Below the pieces are notes generated by a model. The model was not told the DNA's origin, made no database searches, and was given only the letters and a program-made list of their open reading frames with translations. From JAYZDP01 sp036337765 (GTDB lineage Bacteria; Acidobacteriota; Thermoanaerobaculia; Multivoradales; Multivoraceae), in the NCBI GenBank assembly GCA_036337765.1, contig JAYZDP010000177.1, positions 1 to 20,307 on the forward strand: a stretch of DNA of 20,307 nucleotides. The letters run 5' to 3'. The position numbers were made by a program, and so were the translations under genes. This document shows, in pieces, positions 7,288-13,971 of the stretch (position 1 is the stretch's first letter; every line of letters begins with the position of its first letter).

Positions 7288-7869
7288 ATGTCTGTGTCGA
7301 AGGCCATCTCAGCTCCAATCTCGTCGAATCCCGCCGTGGATCTGGCGCAGCGGCACCGCTACGGCGATGAGTCGGCCTTCGAGGAGGTCTACCAGCGGCA
7401 CTCGGCCATGGTCTTCAACCTATGCCTGCGCCTGTGCGGCGAACCATCGAGGGCGCAGGATCTGTCGCAGGAGGTCTTTCTACGGATCTTCAAGGGCCTC
7501 GGCCGCTTCCGTGGCCGGTCGGCGCTGGGCACCTGGGTGTACCGGGTGACGGTGAATCACTGCCGCTCGCGACTGGGGCGCCGACGCATCCTGACCCAGA
7601 GCCTCAACTCCGGCACCCCTCAGTCCTACCTCGAGGACCCTGCGCGAGGCCCCGAGGACCATCTCCTGGCCAACGACTGCGGCCGCAGCGTGGCGCGAGC
7701 GTTGCTCGAGCTGCCGCGCTGTTTCCGCGAGGCCGTCGTGCTGCGCGATCTCGAAGGGCTCGCCTACGAGGAGATCTCGGAGGTCCTCGGGGTGCGCATC
7801 GGGACCGTCCGCTCGCGCATTGCGCGGGGGCGGGATCGGTTACGCGTGGCGCTGGAGACACCGCGATGA
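7288..7869 (+). CDS. RNA polymerase ECF-family sigma factor (RpoE-like)
   Basis: The product has 193 residues. Region 2 spans about 30-100. It includes the core-binding and -10 recognition helices (AFEEVYQRHSAMVFNLCLRL, then AQDLSQEVFLRIFKGLGRFRG, then LGTWVYRVTVNHCRSRLGRRR). Region 4 spans about 135-190, with LLELPRCFREAVVLRDLEGLA followed by the helix-turn-helix YEEISEVLGVRIGTVRSRIARGR. It has only the two domains expected of ECF sigmas and no extra C-terminal domain. The stop overlaps the anti-sigma start by 4 bases (ATGA, 7866-7869), the classic arrangement for a sigma/anti-sigma pair made together. The GGAACTT-16-GTCTAA promoter upstream suggests it drives its own transcription. Confidence 0.95.
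   Translation: MSVSKAISAPISSNPAVDLAQRHRYGDESAFEEVYQRHSAMVFNLCLRLCGEPSRAQDLSQEVFLRIFKGLGRFRGRSALGTWVYRVTVNHCRSRLGRRRILTQSLNSGTPQSYLEDPARGPEDHLLANDCGRSVARALLELPRCFREAVVLRDLEGLAYEEISEVLGVRIGTVRSRIARGRDRLRVALETPR
7854..7858 (+). promoter_or_regulatory. Ribosome binding site of the anti-sigma gene
   Basis: GGAGA lies 7 bases before the ATG at 7866, inside the sigma-factor gene. It confirms this start over a longer open frame reaching back to 7422, which merely shadows the sigma gene. Confidence 0.6.
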
Positions 7870-8561
7870 ACGCTCATCCGGCAACTGAGGTGTTGTCCGC
7901 CTATCTCGATGACGAGTTCGTCGATCACAGACAGATCGAGGTCGAGTCGCACGTCGAGGAGTGTCAAGGCTGCCAGCATCGGTTGGACGGCCTGCGCCGC
8001 GTCGTCGACCAGCTGCAGAGGGTACCCAGCGCGCGTCCATCCATGGCGCTCGCGCGGGGCGTCGAGACCCATGTCATCCGGGCCCGCCGATCGCGCTCGA
8101 TTGGGATGTCCCGCCCTTGGCTGCAGATCGAGCTACCGCATCCCGCGGTGGGCCTGGGCTTCGCTCTCACGGTGGGCTTCGCGATGATGCTGTACTTCTT
8201 CGCCCAGAGCGGCGCGTTCCGCGCCGCGCCGGATCTGCCCGACGATCGATCCCGGCTGATCATGTCCCCCGCCGGTCCAGAGTCTCCGTTGCCGCAAGGG
8301 CAGCGCGTCAGCGCCGGCGGGCGGAGCTTCGTGCTGCAGGGCGACGCCTGGCTCGAGAGCCAGCTCTCGACCGCTCAGTTGCCGCTGGAGCTGCCCGCTG
8401 GCCACTACGCCGAACTCGCGGCTAGCCACAGCTGGCTTGAGGACCTGCTCTCCTATGGCCGTGACGTGATCTTCGTCACCGACGAGGGCGAGACTGTCAG
8501 GGTGACGCCTCAGGGGGTTGGGCGGGATGGATCTCAACCACCTCTACCGACCCGTCCCTGA
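7866..8561 (+). CDS. Membrane-anchored zinc-finger anti-sigma factor
   Basis: The product has 231 residues. The N-terminal zinc anti-sigma motif His29-x3-Cys33-x2-Cys36 (HVEECQGC) sits in the usual helical context (MNAHPATEVLSAYLDDEF at the start). This domain clamps the cognate ECF sigma in the cytoplasm. One transmembrane helix lies at about 93-113 (AVGLGFALTVGFAMMLYFF). The remaining roughly 115 residues would be periplasmic. They contain no cysteines or recognised sensor domain, ending in a beta-like stretch (DVIFVTDEGETVRVTPQG). Release might be by regulated proteolysis or a redox/zinc change at the Cys pair; the sequence does not decide. Its last 65 bases overlap the convergent GreA-family gene. 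Confidence 0.9.
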   Translation: MNAHPATEVLSAYLDDEFVDHRQIEVESHVEECQGCQHRLDGLRRVVDQLQRVPSARPSMALARGVETHVIRARRSRSIGMSRPWLQIELPHPAVGLGFALTVGFAMMLYFFAQSGAFRAAPDLPDDRSRLIMSPAGPESPLPQGQRVSAGGRSFVLQGDAWLESQLSTAQLPLELPAGHYAELAASHSWLEDLLSYGRDVIFVTDEGETVRVTPQGVGRDGSQPPLPTRP

Positions 8562-10569
8562 GATCGACCGAAGCTCCAGGGCCGGCGCCGAGCAGAGCCT
8601 GGCCCACCTCCGAGAGATACGACAGAACATCACGATCGGGATCGCTCTCCCAGGGCCCGAGCAGCGTAATGTCGCGCGTCTGCCCGTCGCCGGCACGCAC
8701 GCTCACGCACGTGCCCACCCGCACCTGGGAGCAGTCGACGCGCGCGAGATCGACCGCCCGGACGCGAGCGAGTTCTGTCGCCAACGCCTCTGCTCGAGAG
8801 GTGAGCAGCTCGTGGCGCTGTCGCGCCGCCTTGTACTCGAAGTTCTCCCGTAGGTCGCCCATCTCGCGAGCCGTTTCGATGGCGCGACGGTTCTCCGGGA
8901 TCTCATTCTCGACCACTTCCTTCAGCTCGGCGTGCTTCGTATCGATCGAACTCGCCAGTGCCCACAGAGGATCCTCGGTCTCGTCGAGGCTGGGGAACTT
9001 GAGCACCAGTGCATCTGAGAGGCCCTGGCGGTCGTCGGTGGAGTAGCCGGATGCCCGCTGAATCGCTTCCAGCGCGTCAGGAGCCTCTTCGGGGGAGAGG
9101 TAGCCGAGAAGCTTCGGCAGTGTTCCCCCCGACTCGCACATGGGGATGAAGCGACGCCGATAACCCCGGAAGGCTTCGCGACCGGGGGCGTCGAGGATCT
9201 TGCGGAAGAGGCGGCCGCGGTAGCGGTCAAGCAGACGCTCGTCACGCGCCGCCTCCTCTGCGACCCAGGTAAAGAGGGCTGGCGTCGCCACCGGCTGCGC
9301 TACCGCCTTCTGGATCAGCCGGTCGAGGGTTTCGCGATGGCTCTCGGCGAGCGCGGCCGCGAGGTGGCTCAGGAGTGCCGCCTCGGGCTCTTTCGACATG
9401 GCCTCCGCGAACAGGTCGACCCATTCCTCGCGGTACTCGCGGACGAGATTGTAGGCGCGCAGACGAAGCTGCCTGCCCTGGAGGCCCTCGATGAGGAGGC
9501 GCCAGTTGGCGTTTGTCACCAGCTCCTCTAGCGCATCCTCGGGTGCTTTGCCGGGCTTGTCCAGCGCGCAGTAGATTTCGAACGCCAGTCCAGGAGAGGA
9601 ACTGGAAGCGGTGGCCGCGTGATCCAGCAGGGCCATGGACATCTTGTCGATCAGCTCTTCGTCCTGAGTCGAAGCCTTGCGTAGCAGTTCCACCCGCTCC
9701 TTTGGTCTCGCTCTCTTGAACCGCTCCCAAAGTGCGTCGGAGGCCTCTTCGGTCGTTCCCGCCCAGCTGTACGCATTGCGAATCTCGGTAGAGGCGACGA
9801 CCTGCGGGTGTTTCTTCGCCGAGGTCCACCAGCTGTTCCACCGGGATCGGTCGACCAGGCCCTGTACGGCATCACGGATCTCGGCTCCGGTCATCGGGCG
9901 ATCGAAGCTGGTCAGGACGTGCTCGAGCACCTGTGGCGGTTTCATCGCGGCGAAGGTGTCGAGATCGTTGCGCTTGCGGACCAGGAAGTGGTCGTCTTCG
10001 AGAGCGTCGAGTAGCTTCGGCGCCGCGCGGAAGCCGACCCGAATGTCAGCACCGGTCTCGAGCGCCACCTTGAAGCTCTCGAGGCCATAGTTGACCTCGA
10101 CGACTGCACCCGGGCCGTGACCCTCCACCCAGACGACGGTGTCGACGGTAAAGAGGAGCAGGCTCTCTAAGCGCGCCACTCGGTCCCAGGTCTGGGATGG
10201 CTCCTTGTGCGCGCGATCCAGGGCCAGGGTCTCGATCAGACCCTCGAGGCTCGGGTTCGAGCCGTGGAGGTCTCGCAGGGTAGTGAGCACCGCTGAGTGA
10301 AAGCGACCCTTCGGCACCATGACCGGGCCGGCGGATCTCAGCAGCTCGAGCCGCAGCGCCTGCAGGTCGCGGATCTTGAGCTCTTCGTCCAGCAGTTCGA
10401 GCAGGGTGCGCGCCAGGTCGCCCTGGCTCGCGCCGACAAGAGCTCGGCCGATGCCGACGAAGTGTTCGATGTCTTCCGCCTGGTTCTCCATATCCTCGAG
10501 CCAGGCGAGCTCTACGGCGTCAAAATCGGCTCGTTCGATACGGTGGCGGATATCTCTGGGTACTACCAT
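8497..10569 (-). CDS. Long GreA-family transcription factor: large helical N-terminal region plus GreA/GreB module
   Basis: From the ATG at 10569 the protein has 690 residues. About residues 540-690 are GreA-like. The coiled-coil arm carries the hallmark EIPENRRAIETAREMGDLRE, then NFEYKAARQR, with acidic tip residues Asp and Glu in GDLREN. It is followed by the FKBP-like C-domain (VRVGTCVSVRAGDGQTRDITLLG, split here by eye). Normal GreA is about 158 residues; chlamydial GreA is also about 700 residues, so long forms have precedent. The N-terminal 530 residues are mostly helical. They contain one beta-rich patch near 140-190 (VEGHGPGAVVEVNYGLESFKV) that resembles a small Tudor/SH3-like barrel. 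GreA rescues backtracked RNA polymerase by stimulating transcript cleavage. A GTG at 10653 gives a longer frame, but it would put the start upstream of the promoter ATGACA-17-TATCAT at 10607-10579, so 10569 is preferred. Confidence 0.85.
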   Translation of the reverse strand: MVVPRDIRHRIERADFDAVELAWLEDMENQAEDIEHFVGIGRALVGASQGDLARTLLELLDEELKIRDLQALRLELLRSAGPVMVPKGRFHSAVLTTLRDLHGSNPSLEGLIETLALDRAHKEPSQTWDRVARLESLLLFTVDTVVWVEGHGPGAVVEVNYGLESFKVALETGADIRVGFRAAPKLLDALEDDHFLVRKRNDLDTFAAMKPPQVLEHVLTSFDRPMTGAEIRDAVQGLVDRSRWNSWWTSAKKHPQVVASTEIRNAYSWAGTTEEASDALWERFKRARPKERVELLRKASTQDEELIDKMSMALLDHAATASSSSPGLAFEIYCALDKPGKAPEDALEELVTNANWRLLIEGLQGRQLRLRAYNLVREYREEWVDLFAEAMSKEPEAALLSHLAAALAESHRETLDRLIQKAVAQPVATPALFTWVAEEAARDERLLDRYRGRLFRKILDAPGREAFRGYRRRFIPMCESGGTLPKLLGYLSPEEAPDALEAIQRASGYSTDDRQGLSDALVLKFPSLDETEDPLWALASSIDTKHAELKEVVENEIPENRRAIETAREMGDLRENFEYKAARQRHELLTSRAEALATELARVRAVDLARVDCSQVRVGTCVSVRAGDGQTRDITLLGPWESDPDRDVLSYLSEVGQALLGAGPGASVDLRDGSVEVVEIHPAQPPEASP

Positions 10570-10578
10570 GGGGCGGGG

Positions 10579-10607
10579 ATGATACCCCCCGACAGGCCCG
10601 CTGTCAT
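10579..10607 (-). promoter_or_regulatory. Promoter of the long GreA-family gene, probably leaderless
   Basis: On the minus strand ATGACA (10607-10602) and TATCAT (10584-10579) are spaced by exactly 17 bases. The ATG at 10569 follows 9 bases later. The expected transcript begins within one or two bases of the start codon. This also decides between the ATG at 10569 and the GTG at 10653. Confidence 0.65.
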
Positions 10608-10642
10608 GCGTTTCTATGGCCGTAATGACATCGAGGGTTTCA

Positions 10643-10671
10643 TTGACGCTCACTCATATGACAACTAGAGT
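10643..10671 (+). promoter_or_regulatory. Promoter of the rodZ-led operon
   Basis: TTGACG (10643-10648) and TAGAGT (10666-10671) are spaced by 17 bases. The ATG at 10693 is 21 bases beyond the -10, giving a leader of about 14 bases without an obvious Shine-Dalgarno sequence. The divergent GreA-type promoter has its -35 only 35 bases away. Confidence 0.65.
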
Positions 10672-10692
10672 AGCCTGAGTCTTTGGTTCTCT

Positions 10693-11508
10693 ATGAATCA
10701 ACAAAAAAGGGAGGAGGAGCGCAAGCCCCGGCCCTGGGAACAGGAGCCCGAGGGAGCCGCCGATTCCTTCGGTGGTTGGCTGCGACGTCAGCGTGAGATG
10801 CGCGACATGTCGCTGCGCGAGATCTCCGATGTCACCAAGATCGGGTTGCGCTATCTCGAGGCGCTGGAGCAAAACCGCTTCTCCACGCTGCCGGCCCCGG
10901 TCTTCGCTCGTGGCTTCCTTCGCCAGTACGCCAAGTACGTAGGTCTCGACCCGGACGAGGTTGTCAACTACTTCATCGTCGCCCAGCACGACGACGATTC
11001 GGAGGGCCAGCCGCAGCGCCGCCGACGTCTCCACTCGACGACGCACTGGGCCTACGGGTTGGTGCTGACCGGTGCCGTCGTCGGGCTGTTTGGAGTGGTG
11101 GCGTTGCTGGCCTTTTGGGCCGAGCGGCGTAGTCCTCGAGCCGCCGAGCCGCCTCCGATCGCCGCTCCCGTCTTTTCCGCTCCTGCCGTGCCCTCGCTGC
11201 GCTCGGAGCCGGTGCGTGAGGCGACAGCGCCACTCGAGGTGACGCTGGACTTCACCCAGACGTGCTGGGTCGAGGCCCTGGTCGACAACCGGGATCGCAT
11301 CAGCGAGTTGCGCGTTCAGGGCGAGTCCCTGCGGCTGCAGGCGAGAGAAAGCGTTTCGCTGACGCTCGGCAACGCCGCCGGGGTGCGCATCGAGGTCAAC
11401 GGCCAGCCGTTCGAGATCGCTGGCCAGGGTGATTCTGTCCGTGACCTACAGATCACCCTGGACTCTCTGGCCGCAGGCGGCCCTGCCGCCAGAGGTTCCG
11501 GCCTCTGA
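10693..11508 (+). CDS. RodZ-like cytoskeletal membrane protein (HTH, one TM helix, DUF4115)
   Basis: The product has 271 residues with the RodZ domain order. First comes a cytoplasmic helix-turn-helix of the HTH_25 type at about 24-95 (FGGWLRRQREMRDMSLREIS, then YLEALEQNRFSTLPAPVFARGF, then LRQYAKYVGLDPDEVV). A basic stretch (PQRRRRLH) follows, then one transmembrane helix at about 120-142. A proline-rich linker leads to a C-terminal DUF4115-like beta domain at about 182-258 (VTLDFTQTCWVEALVDNRDR, then VRIEVNGQPFEI). RodZ links MreB filaments to the elongation machinery and maintains rod shape. The gene heads a closely packed plus-strand operon. Its last codons sit in a strong hairpin, and its TGA overlaps a possible CTG start for the next gene. 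Confidence 0.88.
   Translation: MNQQKREEERKPRPWEQEPEGAADSFGGWLRRQREMRDMSLREISDVTKIGLRYLEALEQNRFSTLPAPVFARGFLRQYAKYVGLDPDEVVNYFIVAQHDDDSEGQPQRRRRLHSTTHWAYGLVLTGAVVGLFGVVALLAFWAERRSPRAAEPPPIAAPVFSAPAVPSLRSEPVREATAPLEVTLDFTQTCWVEALVDNRDRISELRVQGESLRLQARESVSLTLGNAAGVRIEVNGQPFEIAGQGDSVRDLQITLDSLAAGGPAARGSGL
11465..11494 (+). other. Hairpin at the rodZ-like 3' end, covering the next gene's possible ribosome binding site
   Basis: CTCTGGC-x-GCAGG (11465-11477) pairs with CCTGC-x-GCCAGAG (11482-11494) across a CGGC loop, with one C/C mismatch. The right arm contains AGAGG (11491-11495), the only Shine-Dalgarno-like sequence before the next coding region. AGAGG can alternatively pair with CCTCT (11502-11506), which covers part of the CTG start. 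Ribosomes finishing rodZ would melt the first structure, which would couple translation of the two genes. Confidence 0.4.
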
Positions 11509-12552
11509 GCGAACAAGACCCGTCGCCCTCCCTCGGCGCTGAGTCTCAAGATTCCCTCCTCTCCCAGGTTCGTGCCGGCACGAACCGTCGCCTCGCGCTG
11601 CTCGCCGCCGAGGGTGTTTTGCCAGTCGAGCATGGGGATCTCCTGCGACTGCAGGTGACGCTATGCGCCTCAGACGACGAGGAGATCGCCACCCTGTCGC
11701 TGGCCTCGTTACAGCGTACCGACCCGCGCTCGATCGCCGGAATCGTCGAGGACGCCAAGACCGCCTGGCTTGAGATCCTGATCGAGAAGTTGCCTCACCC
11801 CACGGTGCTGGAGGCGATCTTGCAGCGCGCTCGGCTGTCCGTAGACCTGACTCGCCCGCCTAGCGGCCTGGGTCCCCGGAGACCTGCAGGAGGTGCTTCT
11901 TCTCCGACAGGAGGACATCCGCGCCCATCCCGACATCCTCGAGGTGCTCGACGGGAATCCCTACCTCAGCCCCAACAGCAAGCGGATCATCGCCGAGTAC
12001 CGCGAGTACCTGATTCCGCGCCGTCGCGACATTCGACCGCCAACGGAAGAGGAACTCAAGGAGATCACTCCGGAAGTGATCCAGGAAGCGATCGTGGTCG
12101 TAGCAGAGCGTGTGCCCGAGCGGGGCGAGTACGAAGAATCCACCGGCCTGAGCGAAAACCAGGTTCGAGCTCTACCGATCTCGATCCGTATCAAACTCAG
12201 CTTCGGCGCCTCGAAGACGCTGCGCAATATTCTGCTGAAGGATCCTAGTCCCCACGTCTCGATCACCGCCCTGAACCACAGTGCGATCTCGGATCGCGAG
12301 ATCGAACAGCTGTGTCGGTCGCGCACCGCTTCGGATGATGTGCTCGGCGAGGTCGCGCGCCACCGCGAATGGGTGGGAAAGTATCGAATCATGATCACGC
12401 TGATCCGCAACCCGCGCACTCCGATCGCCATCTCGATGCATCATCTGCCGCGCGTCGCCGCCCGTGATCTGAAGACCATGGGCGTAGATCGCAACCTGCC
12501 CGACGCGGTGCGTGCCCGGGCTCGCCAGCTCTACAGACGGAAGGTGGGCTGA
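11505..12552 (+). CDS. Uncharacterised alpha-helical repeat protein, interrupted by a one-base frame break
   Basis: I do not recognise a named family. Coding runs in one frame from at least 11619, and probably from CTG 11505 (reading SEQDPSPSLGAESQDSLL after the start). It continues through LALLAAEGVLPVEHGDLLRL and IEKLPHPTVLEAILQRARLS to about 11850. It then continues in the +1 frame as LAAWVPGDLQEVLLLRQEDI to the TGA at 12550-12552. Removing one base between about 11851 and 11875 (for example in CTCGCCCGCC) gives 348 residues. The second half contains HEAT/LRV-like helical repeats (ISDREIEQLCRSRTASDDVL, IMITLIRNPRTPIAISMHHL, LKTMGVDRNLPDAVRARARQ). No catalytic motif, signal peptide or membrane segment is seen, so a scaffold or adaptor role is plausible. 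It lies between rodZ-like and J-domain genes in one operon. Start codons available in frame are only CTG 11505 and TTG 11619. Confidence 0.72.
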
Positions 12553-12554
12553 CG

Positions 12555-13172
12555 GTGGCGGACGGCAGAAGCTTCTACGACGTGCTGGGAGTCATGCCGG
12601 ATGCGGCGGATCAGCAGATCCGGCGGCGCTTCAAGGAGTTGGCGCGCAGAATACACCCGGATCGGTTCCAAGGAGACGAGAAGGAGCAGGCCGAGCTGGA
12701 CTTCCAGTCCGTGACGCAGGCCTTCAACGTTCTCACCGACCCGAATCGTCGGCGCGACCACGATTTCGAGCTGGCGCAGGCGTCATCGGGACGTCAGGAG
12801 CACGACGCGGACCGCGCCCTGAAGGTGTACATGCAGCGCGGTCACAAGGCGTTCCGCGAGAAGAAATGGGCCGAGGCGGCCGAGAGCTTTCGCCGCGCCG
12901 CGGAGGAGCGACCGGATCACGGTCGCGCGTGGTTTCAGCTGGCAGCCGTTTGCATGCGCAATCCCAGGTGGAGGTCGCACGCTGTGGATGCAGTATCTCG
13001 AGCCTGTGATCTGGAGCCGATGAACGTCGGGTATCTGGCTTTGGCTGGCAGGATCATGGTCGATGCCGGTTTCGCGGCCAAGGCCGAGAGGTTCTATACT
13101 GACGCGCTGCACTGGGGTGGGGCAGATGCGGCCATCGAGCAGGCTGTGGCGGACTTACGTCGCTCTCGGTGA
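12555..13172 (+). CDS. J-domain protein with C-terminal TPR-like repeats
   Basis: The product has 205 residues from a GTG 2 bases after the preceding stop. AAGGTGGG about 6 bases upstream acts as its ribosome binding site. The J-domain fills about residues 6-70 (SFYDVLGVMPDAADQQIRRR onward) with an intact HPD motif at 34-36 and the final helix LTDPNRRRDHD. No Gly/Phe linker, zinc fingers or client-binding domain of true DnaJ follows. Instead, TPR-like helices occupy about 93-200 (AFREKKWAEAAESFRRAAEE, then AVSRACDLEPMNVGYLALAG, then AGFAAKAERFYTDAL). Family knowledge: an HPD-containing J-domain stimulates the ATPase of a DnaK partner. The TPRs would select a client or dock the protein. No signal peptide or TM helix is seen, so it is cytoplasmic. 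A specialised DnaK recruiter serving the products of this operon is an inference. Confidence 0.88.
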   Translation: MADGRSFYDVLGVMPDAADQQIRRRFKELARRIHPDRFQGDEKEQAELDFQSVTQAFNVLTDPNRRRDHDFELAQASSGRQEHDADRALKVYMQRGHKAFREKKWAEAAESFRRAAEERPDHGRAWFQLAAVCMRNPRWRSHAVDAVSRACDLEPMNVGYLALAGRIMVDAGFAAKAERFYTDALHWGGADAAIEQAVADLRRSR

Positions 13173-13183
13173 TGGAGTGGCAG

Positions 13184-13189
13184 AGGGAG
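13184..13189 (+). promoter_or_regulatory. Ribosome binding site defining the TTG start of the PP2C gene
   Basis: AGGGAG lies 4 bases before TTG 13194. The frame is closed upstream by the J-domain gene's own TGA (13170-13172), and no ATG or GTG occurs in frame between, so TTG is the only usable start before the conserved N-terminus. Confidence 0.6.
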
Positions 13190-13193
13190 ACTT

Positions 13194-13967
13194 TTGGCGA
13201 CGATCCGAGCGTTCGGGCTGACTGATCCGGGACTGGCCCGACCGCACAACGAAGATAGTTTCTTCGTCGATGCGTCCAGTTCGGTCTATGTCGTTGCGGA
13301 CGGGATGGGGGGACACAGCCATGGCGAGGTGGCATCGAAGATCGCCGTCGACACGATCAGCGATCTGCTCGGCGGACCGAATCCAGTGCTCGGCGACGTG
13401 GCTTCAAGCGATGGTTCGGCCCTGTTGCCTCATTCACTGCGGCTCAAGGAGGCCATCGAGCGCGCTCATGACGCCATGATCGACGCGATACGTGGCAATC
13501 TGAGTCTGCAAGGCATGGGCACGACGGTGGCCGGCTTCATGGTCGAAGGCGACGTCGCCTCGGTGGCGCACGTCGGTGACAGTCGTGTCTATCGGCGCCG
13601 AGAGGGTGTCTTTGAACTGTTGACGACGGACCACACCTGGGTCAACGAGCAGGTGATGGCCGGCCATCTGTCCGAAGATCAGGCGCGCACTCATCCGCTG
13701 CGCAACGTCGTGACCCGCGCCCTGGGTGGCGAGACCGAGGTCCTCGTAGACGTGCGTGAGCTAGAGATCCTTGCCGGCGACGTCTTCGTGGTGTGCTCGG
13801 ACGGCCTGACCGCGATGCTCGAGGACGAGGACATCGAGCGTCGTCTGCAAAGCGAGGATTCCCTCGAGCAGATCTGCCAACAGCTGGTCGACGATGCCAA
13901 CGCTCGCGGCGGCGTCGACAACATCACGGTGATCGTCGTCAGCATGGGCCCCGACGAGGCCGCCTGA
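13194..13967 (+). CDS. PP2C-family Ser/Thr protein phosphatase (PrpC/Stp-like)
   Basis: The product has 257 residues, the normal length for soluble bacterial PP2C enzymes. All main motifs are present: GLTDPGLARPHNEDSFF (8-24), VVADGMGGHSHGE (33-45) with metal-binding Asp36, GTTVAG (109-114), VAHVGDSRVY (124-133), VCSDGLT (200-206) with Asp203, and GGVDNITVIVV (239-249) with Asp242. The enzyme is therefore probably active and Mn/Mg-dependent. Such phosphatases usually oppose Hanks-type kinases, and in many genomes they are paired with one. No kinase gene is in this window. Initiation is at TTG. The 21-base gap from the preceding gene and 4-base gap to the next indicate one operon, so its targets may include neighbouring products, for example the RodZ-like protein; that is inference. 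Confidence 0.93.
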   Translation: MATIRAFGLTDPGLARPHNEDSFFVDASSSVYVVADGMGGHSHGEVASKIAVDTISDLLGGPNPVLGDVASSDGSALLPHSLRLKEAIERAHDAMIDAIRGNLSLQGMGTTVAGFMVEGDVASVAHVGDSRVYRRREGVFELLTTDHTWVNEQVMAGHLSEDQARTHPLRNVVTRALGGETEVLVDVRELEILAGDVFVVCSDGLTAMLEDEDIERRLQSEDSLEQICQQLVDDANARGGVDNITVIVVSMGPDEAA

Positions 13968-13971
13968 CGCC

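Noticed and set aside
7422..7865. Extended anti-sigma start inside the sigma gene
   Set aside because: The sigma factor clearly occupies this stretch, and the ATGA overlap with GGAGA upstream fixes the anti-sigma start at 7866.
10570..10653. GTG start at 10653 for the long GreA-type protein
   Set aside because: It would lie upstream of a well-spaced promoter whose transcript should begin near ATG 10569. The extra 28 residues show no clear conservation-like pattern.
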